Part shown: in pieces, positions 58,424 to 64,000 of the stretch
Layout: each line of letters begins with the position of its first letter
Position numbering within the stretch: position 1 is the stretch's first letter
DNA from: Gemmatimonadota bacterium
GTDB lineage: Bacteria > Latescibacterota > UBA2968 > UBA8231
Length of the DNA: 64,000 bases
Direction: 5' to 3'
NCBI GenBank assembly: GCA_009840005.1
Contig: VXOR01000021.1
Coordinates: forward strand, 1-64,000
The notes under the pieces: model-generated
Databases searched by the model: none
Told to the model about the DNA's origin: nothing
The model's input: only the letters and a program-made list of their open reading frames with translations
Made by a program: the position numbers and the translations under genes

Positions 58424-59188
58424 CTAGGTGCATCCCTCCGCTCCTAAAAAGCCGCGTTCTTGCGCCCGCGTTAGCGCCGCCTGCTTGTTGTCGTCGCTCA
58501 AGGCCCCGCCGATCAAACCGCTGCCGCCTTGGACAACGCGATTGCCAGCTACGGCGACCAGCGTCACCGTCTTGGTCTCCCCCGGCTCAAAACGCACCGC
58601 CGTTCCCGAGGGAATATCGAGGCGAAAGCCATAGGCCCGCACGCGGTCAAAGCGCAATTCGGCGTTGGCCTCAAAGAAGGGAAAGTGCGATCCCACCTGC
58701 ACGGGGCGGTCGCCCATGTTCGCCACTTCGAGCTCTACTTTTTCGCGGTCGGCGTTGAGCGCGAGTTCCTCATCCGCCACCAGCGCTTCCCCGGGCGCGG
58801 CACTGGACGCGTTGTCCGGCGACCACGTCTCACCCACCCGCACCAGCCCCGACCCATAAAGCGCCAGCTCGGCGTTGCCGCGCGCCCGGCAGATCGGCTG
58901 ATGGACCGTCACCAGTTTGGTGCCGTCGGGGAACGTGCCTTCCACCTGCACTTCGTGCACCATCTCCGGCACCCCCGGCAACACATCTTCAATACCGAGC
59001 AATTGCTTGCCCTTGTCCATCAAGGTGGCAACCCGCTCGCCATCGCGGATAAATTCGAGCAACTGCGCCGCGATCAGCGCAGTCGCCTCCGGGTAGTTCA
59101 GCCGCAGACCCCGAGCATAGCGCTTCTGCGCCACAAACCCGGCGTTGTGCAATACTAGCTTGTCGATTTCCCTTGGTGAAAGCCGCAT
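58424..59188 (-). CDS. ureAB: Fused urease gamma-beta subunit (UreA-UreB)
   Basis: 254 aa. Residues 1-100 are the gamma subunit ([69 protein letters not shown]); residues about 125-250 are the beta subunit ([63 protein letters not shown]). Such fusions are known, for example in Helicobacter. A linker with [25 protein letters not shown] joins them. GGGAGG precedes the ATG. Confidence 0.95.
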   Translation of the reverse strand: MRLSPREIDKLVLHNAGFVAQKRYARGLRLNYPEATALIAAQLLEFIRDGERVATLMDKGKQLLGIEDVLPGVPEMVHEVQVEGTFPDGTKLVTVHQPICRARGNAELALYGSGLVRVGETWSPDNASSAAPGEALVADEELALNADREKVELEVANMGDRPVQVGSHFPFFEANAELRFDRVRAYGFRLDIPSGTAVRFEPGETKTVTLVAVAGNRVVQGGSGLIGGALSDDNKQAALTRAQERGFLGAEGCT

Positions 59189-59198
59189 AAATCCTCCC

Positions 59199-59909
59199 TC
59201 AAAACGTCAGATGGGTCTTGATACTTTCATCCGATAACTCGTCGGCGGTCCCCTGCAACAGAATACTGCCGCGGTCCATCAGAAAGAAGTGATCGGCGAT
59301 CTGCCGCGCGAAGTCGAAGTACTGCTCGACCAAGACAATGGCGAACTCGCCCCGCTCCTTGAGCTGGAGCAACACCTTTTCTATTTCCAAAATGATCGAC
59401 GGCTGGATCCCTTCGGTCGGCTCGTCCAGCATCAGGACCTTGGGTTCGCCGACCAGCGCCCGGGCAATAGCCAACTGCTGTTGCTGTCCCCCGCTTAAAT
59501 TGCCACCCATCCGCTCCTGCATGTCCGCCAACACCGGAAAGAGCGCAAACACTTCCTCGGGCACCTCGCCACCGCCCCCGCGCGCCTGCAAGCCGATCTC
59601 CAAGTTTTCCCGCACGGTCAACTGCGGAAAAATCTCGCGGCCCTGCGGCACGTACCCCAACCCCCGTCGAGTGCGCTTGTCAGCCGTCAGCGCCGTGACG
59701 TCCTCGCCGGCAAAAAACACCCGGCCCTTGCTCGGTGCCAACAGCCCCATGATCGCCTTGAGCAGCGTCGTTTTGCCAACGCCGTTGCGCCCCATCACCG
59801 CCACAATCGAGCCGCCGGGAACCTGTAAGCTAATATCCCGCAAGATGCGGCTGCCCCCGTAGTGGATATCCAACTCCTCCACCGCCAGCGTGGTCTCAGC
59901 CGACTGCAC
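59199..59909 (-). CDS. urtE: Urea ABC transporter ATP-binding protein UrtE
   Basis: 236 aa from GTG 59909. LivF-like ATPase: Walker [32 protein letters not shown], signature [15 protein letters not shown] and Walker [16 protein letters not shown]. The start at 59909 has GGGAGGAG four bases upstream and overlaps urtD by 14 bases; a start at 59951 would give a longer, less likely N-terminus. Confidence 0.92.
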   Translation of the reverse strand: MQSAETTLAVEELDIHYGGSRILRDISLQVPGGSIVAVMGRNGVGKTTLLKAIMGLLAPSKGRVFFAGEDVTALTADKRTRRGLGYVPQGREIFPQLTVRENLEIGLQARGGGGEVPEEVFALFPVLADMQERMGGNLSGGQQQQLAIARALVGEPKVLMLDEPTEGIQPSIILEIEKVLLQLKERGEFAIVLVEQYFDFARQIADHFFLMDRGSILLQGTADELSDESIKTHLTF

Positions 59910-60660
59910 TGCGCTCCTCCCGTTCCATGGCCGTTCCCAAATAGCACTCAATGACGCGCGGATCGTTCTGCACCGCTTCCATCGGCCCTTCGACTAAAAT
60001 TCTGCCCTCGTGTAGCACCGTGACCTTGCGGGCAATTTGCCGCACGAATTCCATGTCGTGCTCAATGACAATCAGGGCGTGATCTTCGGCGAGCCCCTGA
60101 AGGATTTCTCCAGTGCGGAAAGTCTCCTCATCGGTCATGCCTGCCGCTGGCTCATCCACTAAGAAGAGCGTGGGGTCCTGCAAGATGACCATGGCGATCT
60201 CCAACCACTGCTTCTGACCGTGCGACAGAGTACCGGCGACCTCGTCGAGCGCATCTTCCAGCCCCGTGCGCTCGGCCACCTCCTCAATCCGGCGGCGCTC
60301 GGCCGCTTGGAGCCGATAGAACAGCGAGGCAAAGACACCGCGATTGGCCTTCACGGCTAGCATCAGGTTATCGGCGACGGTCAGCGAAGTAAAAACCGTC
60401 GGCGCTTGGAACTTGCGCCCCACCCCTAAATCGACGATCTCGTCCTCACTCAGCTTGGTCAGGTCCTGATCCTTGAAATAGGCGTGCCCAACATCGGGCC
60501 GCGCCCGGCCACAGAGCACATCGAGCAGGGTCGTCTTGCCCGCGCCATTGGGGCCGATGACCACCCGCAGCTCATTTTGGGCGACCTCAAAGATGTCGAT
60601 GTCCAGCGCCTTGAAGCCGTCAAACGACACACTCAACTGCTGCACGTATAGATTATCCAT
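59896..60660 (-). CDS. urtD: Urea ABC transporter ATP-binding protein UrtD
   Basis: 254 aa LivG-like ATPase: Walker A GPNGAGKTT, GVGRKFQAPTVFTSLTVADNLMLA, signature LSHGQKQWLEIAMVI (the Q-K-Q-W-L-E form is typical of UrtD), Walker B LFLVDEPAAGM. Upstream it is separated from urtC by 135 bp of ATCTGCGGATA repeats, and no Shine-Dalgarno is seen, so the repeat may have replaced the native ribosome site. Confidence 0.92.
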   Translation of the reverse strand: MDNLYVQQLSVSFDGFKALDIDIFEVAQNELRVVIGPNGAGKTTLLDVLCGRARPDVGHAYFKDQDLTKLSEDEIVDLGVGRKFQAPTVFTSLTVADNLMLAVKANRGVFASLFYRLQAAERRRIEEVAERTGLEDALDEVAGTLSHGQKQWLEIAMVILQDPTLFLVDEPAAGMTDEETFRTGEILQGLAEDHALIVIEHDMEFVRQIARKVTVLHEGRILVEGPMEAVQNDPRVIECYLGTAMEREERSAVG

Positions 60661-60679
60661 CTAAATCATTCATAAGATA

Positions 60680-60814
60680 ATCCGCAGATGGACACAGATA
60701 TAAAAGAAATAAGACGATCCTCATCCCGAATCGCTCAAGTCCTACATCTGCGTCATATCTGCGTCCATCTGCGGATACAGTAAGCCATATCTGCGTCATC
60801 TGCGGATACAGTAA
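60680..60814. repeat. ATCTGCGGATA repeat cluster between urtD and urtC
   Basis: A 22-base segment at 60680-60701 is the inverse complement (one mismatch) of 60755-60776. Two near-identical direct copies of a 30-base unit follow at 60754-60784 and 60785-60814 (CATATCTGCGT...GCGGATACAGTAAGC). The right copy runs into the end of urtC and provides its last codons and stop. Related units occur at 7610 and 34683. Confidence 0.7.
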
Positions 60815-61857
60815 GCCCGCCGCAAACGCCCGACTATGCCAGCGACGCCCTCGGGAAAAAACAGCACCACCCCGACAAAGAGCGCACCGAGAAAGTAGAG
60901 CCAAGTGCCGGGGAACGCGCCAGTGAGAAAGCTGTAGAGCAAGTTGACTAGCACGGCTCCGACGATCGCGCCCACCAGCGTCCCTCGACCGCCGACCGCG
61001 GTCCACACCACAATCTCAATCGAAGCCTGCACGTCCATGCGCCCTGGCGTGATAATGCCGGTCTGCGGCACGTAGAGCATCCCCCCCAAGCCCGCCAAGG
61101 CGCTAGCGACGACAAAGACGAAGAGCTTGTAGCGGGTAATGTGGTAGCCGATAAAGCGCAGGCGGTGCTCGCTGTCGCGGATGGCCACCAGCAATTTGCC
61201 CAATTTGGAGCCGACGATATAGCGGCACAGATAATACGCCCCCACCAGCGCCGCACACGCCGCCACGTAGAGCCCGCGCTTGGTCGCTGGCTCGGCCAAT
61301 TCAAAGCCCAGCAGCGTCTTGAAATCCGTCAGCCCGTTGGTCCCCCCCAACATGGTCTCGTTGCGCAAAAAGAGCAGCCACATCGCCAGCGCTAGCGCTT
61401 GGGTGATAATGGCCAAATACACGCCCTTGATGCGGCTGCGAAAGGCGAGAAAACCAAAAATTAGCGCCGCCAATCCCGGCACCAACAGCCCGAGGAGCAA
61501 GGTCAGCGGCAGGCTGTGGAATGGCTCCCAAAAAAGCGGCAGTTCCTCGACCCGGTTCCAAACCATGAAGTCGGGCAACGTGCTGCCGTACACGCCTTTG
61601 GTCCCTGTCTTGAGCAGCATGTGCATACCGATGGCGTAGCCGCCCAAACAAAAGAAAAACGCCTGGCACAGCGATAGAATGCCAGTAAATCCCCAAATCA
61701 GGTCCATCCCAAGGGCGACGATAGCAAAACAAAAATAGCGCCCCCACAAGTTCAGGGTCGTATCGGCGACTAGCCCCAGATAGTTGAGCAGAGGGACTAG
61801 CACCCCAAAAAAGGCAAACAGCAAACCGGCGACGATGTGGTGCCTAGACGCGCTCAC
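60796..61857 (-). CDS. urtC: Urea ABC transporter permease UrtC
   Basis: 353 aa LivM-like permease with about ten membrane segments; GMDLIWGFTGILSLCQAFFFCLGGYAIGMHM is the typical UrtC N-terminal motif and VGGRGTLVGAIVGAVLVN the permease signature. GTG start overlaps the urtB stop. The last six residues (AYCIRR) and the stop are encoded by the ATCTGCGGATA repeat, so the native C-terminus was probably replaced. Confidence 0.93.
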   Translation of the reverse strand: MSASRHHIVAGLLFAFFGVLVPLLNYLGLVADTTLNLWGRYFCFAIVALGMDLIWGFTGILSLCQAFFFCLGGYAIGMHMLLKTGTKGVYGSTLPDFMVWNRVEELPLFWEPFHSLPLTLLLGLLVPGLAALIFGFLAFRSRIKGVYLAIITQALALAMWLLFLRNETMLGGTNGLTDFKTLLGFELAEPATKRGLYVAACAALVGAYYLCRYIVGSKLGKLLVAIRDSEHRLRFIGYHITRYKLFVFVVASALAGLGGMLYVPQTGIITPGRMDVQASIEIVVWTAVGGRGTLVGAIVGAVLVNLLYSFLTGAFPGTWLYFLGALFVGVVLFFPEGVAGIVGRLRRAYCIRR

Positions 61858-63533
61858 AGTTCTGCGCTCCGTCCTTTGGCAGGGAAAAGACCCGTCGGAC
61901 GCGATTGCAAGAAGACGATGATCAAGCCCAACAGAATTACCTTGCCGTACACGGCTTCAAAGAGCGGCTCGAGCATCTTGTTGAAAATGCCGATCCCCAG
62001 CCCGGCGCTGATCGTGCCTAGCAGCTTGCCGACCCCGCCGGTAACTACCACGAGAAACGAATCGACGATATAGGTCTGACCCATATTGGGCACGACGTTT
62101 CCAATCAGCGTCATCGCCCAACCGGCGACCCCGGCAATCCCCGTACCCAAGGCAAAGGCCATGGAGTCAATGCGCCGCACGGGTACTCCGACGCAGGCAC
62201 TCATCGTCCGATTTTGGGTCGTGGCTCGCAGCTTGAGCCCAAAGCGCGTGCGAAAGAAAAGTGCCAACAGCATCCCGACAATCGCCGCGGCCAGCGCCAT
62301 GATGAACATGCGGTTATAGGGCAACACCACTTGGGGAGCCATTTCCCAGCCGCCGCTTAGCAGTTGTGGCAACTTCACCGCCGTCAGATCGCCAAAGACG
62401 CTGCGCGCCGCCTGAATCAGCACTAAGCTGATGCCCCAAGTGGCCAGCAGGCTTTCGAGCGGTCGGCTGTATAGCCGGCATATAATCGACGCCTCCAGCA
62501 GAAATCCGACGCCGCCAGCGACCAAGAAAGCAAGCGGAAAGGAGATGGCGAAAAACAGATCGCCGTACTCCGGCGGCAGCACGGTCAAACACAGGTTTTG
62601 CACCACGAACGTGGTATAGGCGCCGATCATCATAAACTCGCCGTGCGCCATGTTAATCACCCCCATCTGCCCGTAGATAATCGCCAACCCCAGCGACATC
62701 AAGACCAGAATGGACCCCAAGCTCAGACCGATGAAAATCGTCTGTACCGCCTGCATGGAGGAACTAAAGCGCCGCAAGCTAGTCAGGGCCGCTGCCGCCC
62801 GCTCCCGGACTTGCGTGTCCGGTTCGGCGAAGACCCCAGACTCATCTGTACTCAAAAGCTCCTCTAGCACGGGTATAGCCAGCGGACTGCGCAGTTCCCC
62901 CAATGCAGCCACCGCTTGCAAGCGCACCTCTGCCTCTGCATCGGCCAATTGCAACTTGGCCAATGACACGCGCTTCAACCGCCGTATCGACCCATCCGTC
63001 TCCACCTCGATGGAACGACGCAACGCCGGGATGGCGGCCGCGGTACCTCTATTACCGATATTTTCAGCGGCAATCCGCCGCTTATCCGTAGCCGGATGGA
63101 AGAGTTCCATCTGCAGCAAATAGGGCTGGATCAGCGCCCGGATCTTTCGATTGCTCGCGACCTCTTCCAAGTCGTAGAGCGAGACCTTGACCGGCGTCCC
63201 GTCCCCGCCGAGAATAGGCACGCGCTCGGGATAGGCCGTAAAGAGCGGTACTATCGAATCGCCATACTCGTCCATTTCCTCATCGCCAATGAGCACCAAG
63301 CCGCTGTGCACTTCGCGCTCGCTCCAGCGATAGACCTCCCCGCTAAACAGCCCCCGCATCAATGCATAATGGGCTTGGTCGTAGCGGGCAGCCAAGGCGG
63401 TTACGGCCTGTTGGACCTCCTCGTCATCGCCGCTGGCCAGCCGCGCAAACTGCTCCTCGTCCCACGTGTCGGCCCCCGCCGCTCCAGCCGCTAAGACCCA
63501 CACCGCCAGTATTTTTAGAATCTGTTGTCCCAT
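61854..63533 (-). CDS. urtB: Urea ABC transporter permease UrtB with N-terminal periplasmic domain
   Basis: 559 aa. A signal peptide (MGQQILKILAVWVLAAGAAGA) leads a periplasmic domain of about 240 residues with HEAT-like repeats (LQAVAALGELRSPLAIPVLEELL), followed by the LivH-like permease (IFIGLSLGSILVLMSLGLAIIYGQMGVINMAHGEFMMIGAYT). This architecture is typical of UrtB. Start 63533 gives the proper signal peptide; the frame open to 63647 is rejected. urtA, usually upstream, is not present between it and the beta-barrel gene. Confidence 0.93.
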   Translation of the reverse strand: MGQQILKILAVWVLAAGAAGADTWDEEQFARLASGDDEEVQQAVTALAARYDQAHYALMRGLFSGEVYRWSEREVHSGLVLIGDEEMDEYGDSIVPLFTAYPERVPILGGDGTPVKVSLYDLEEVASNRKIRALIQPYLLQMELFHPATDKRRIAAENIGNRGTAAAIPALRRSIEVETDGSIRRLKRVSLAKLQLADAEAEVRLQAVAALGELRSPLAIPVLEELLSTDESGVFAEPDTQVRERAAAALTSLRRFSSSMQAVQTIFIGLSLGSILVLMSLGLAIIYGQMGVINMAHGEFMMIGAYTTFVVQNLCLTVLPPEYGDLFFAISFPLAFLVAGGVGFLLEASIICRLYSRPLESLLATWGISLVLIQAARSVFGDLTAVKLPQLLSGGWEMAPQVVLPYNRMFIMALAAAIVGMLLALFFRTRFGLKLRATTQNRTMSACVGVPVRRIDSMAFALGTGIAGVAGWAMTLIGNVVPNMGQTYIVDSFLVVVTGGVGKLLGTISAGLGIGIFNKMLEPLFEAVYGKVILLGLIIVFLQSRPTGLFPAKGRSAEL

Positions 63534-63562
63534 TGGCAAAATTGAACTCCGCCCCGTGGATC

Positions 63563-63645
63563 GGAGCGGAGACGGCCTGATTACCATGTACCTTTTACCT
63601 TTTACCGTACCAATCGCTAAACTGCTAAGCGGCCGTCTCCGCTCC
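63563..63645. repeat. Large inverted repeat upstream of urtB
   Basis: Perfect 15-bp arms GGAGCGGAGACGGCC (63563-63577) and GGCCGTCTCCGCTCC (63631-63645) with a 53-bp interior that contains a second small palindrome GTAC...GTAC. It sits between the beta-barrel gene end and the urtB start, where it could terminate the first and control the second. Confidence 0.6.
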
Positions 63646-63655
63646 ACCCACCCAC

Positions 63656-64000
63656 CTAAAACGTTAACAGCGACTCCAGCGCAATTTGCGTCACCGCGTC
63701 GGCGTCACCCACTGTGAGCATCTTCACCTCGGCCACCAGACCCCAGTTGTCCGAAATAGCGTAACTCGGGGCGATGGTGATCTCGCTGGTTTCGTCGTCC
63801 TCGCCGCCACCAACCGGAGTCCACGCGATAGCCGAGTACCGGGCTGTTACACCGACCTGATCGCTCAGGCCGTAATTGACCATCCCGAGATACCCCAACC
63901 CCGACTCGTACCCATCCCAATCGCTCATCGAATTCACCTCGGCAGCGACCGTCAGCGGCCCGGTCTCCAACATGCCCCAAACGTTGATCAAGGTCTGTTC
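63656..64000 (-). CDS. Outer-membrane beta-barrel protein, C-terminal part (runs off the window)
   Basis: At least 114 codons, 5' end outside the window; the frame remains open at the right edge. Alternating hydrophobic/polar strands (TVAAEVNSMSDWDG, YLGMVNYGLSDQVGVTARYSAI, EITIAPSYAISDNWGLVAEVKML) and a terminal Phe (ALESLLTF) are typical of porin-like barrels. Upstream of urtBCDE in transcription order, it may be a urea or cation channel co-regulated with the locus; that role is inference. Confidence 0.7.
   Translation of the reverse strand, partial: EQTLINVWGMLETGPLTVAAEVNSMSDWDGYESGLGYLGMVNYGLSDQVGVTARYSAIAWTPVGGGEDDETSEITIAPSYAISDNWGLVAEVKMLTVGDADAVTQIALESLLTF

Overview
The window looks like a 64 kb piece of chromosome from a GC-rich, Gram-negative, probably uncultured bacterium. 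Coding density is high, starts are ATG/GTG/TTG with frequent 4-nt ATGA or GTGA overlaps, and a partial outer-membrane beta-barrel gene lies at the right end. Phytanoyl-CoA-type dioxygenases, zinc-binding (MDR) dehydrogenases, TIM-barrel epimerases and DUF4432, a long plant/cyanobacterial-type IspH, three EutN/CcmL vertex proteins and a urea uptake plus urease locus together recall marine or sponge-associated lineages such as Poribacteria or Latescibacterota. That placement is inference from gene content and is weak; no rRNA gene is present.

Layout. 1-8.8 kb: tatC (possibly 5' incomplete), two paralogous secreted proteins around an MDR dehydrogenase, a small toxin/antitoxin-like pair behind a palindromic promoter, an aspartate dehydrogenase-like/aminotransferase pair, a PhyH dioxygenase and a mannose-1-phosphate guanylyltransferase. 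8.8-18.6 kb: ispH translationally coupled to three EutN/CcmL genes, a PspA-centred envelope-stress unit with a strong palindromic operator, an acyl-ACP desaturase, a SirB1 protein, a NatAB-like ABC exporter and a DUF4432 protein. 18.6-22.7 kb: two large convergent proteins of unknown function and a chimeric ORF. 22.7-25.6 kb: a 2.9 kb integrative element at tRNA-Thr(UGU), carrying a P4-type integrase and one YaaW/UPF0174-like cargo gene. 25.7-45.4 kb: sugar and carboxylate catabolism genes, two paralogous AAA/PD-(D/E)XK proteins, ppk, a GlmU-like protein, a formamidase, two unknown coupled genes, dapB, dapA and a stand-alone AICAR transformylase.

45.5-55.2 kb is a defence and toxin-antitoxin island. 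It holds a PIN toxin unit, an AAA ATPase coupled to a DUF4276 protein, a membrane-anchored pentapeptide protein coupled to a type III-like methyltransferase, a type III-like restriction helicase, a DUF433 antitoxin, a RelE/HigB-HigA pair, a small putative RHH antitoxin, and several truncated remnants (two DUF5615-like toxins, an antitoxin N-terminus, a res fragment). 55.2-64 kb, all on the minus strand, is a nitrogen-scavenging locus: beta-barrel protein, urtB, urtC, urtD, urtE, a ureA-ureB fusion, ureC, ureF and ureG. The transporter would import urea and urease would release ammonia. urtA, ureD and ureE are not in the window.

The intergenic DNA carries several families of small repeats: GTAGGGG palindromes, TGGCCAGTG elements, ATCTGCGGATA elements and 24-bp CTCGGCTGAGCT elements. 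Some have entered coding sequence: two lie in frame inside the AAA/PD-(D/E)XK paralogues and one supplies the end of urtC. The most promising leads are the tRNA-borne mini-element with its single cargo gene, the AAA-DUF4276-pentapeptide-Mod-Res cluster, and the in-frame repeat insertions.
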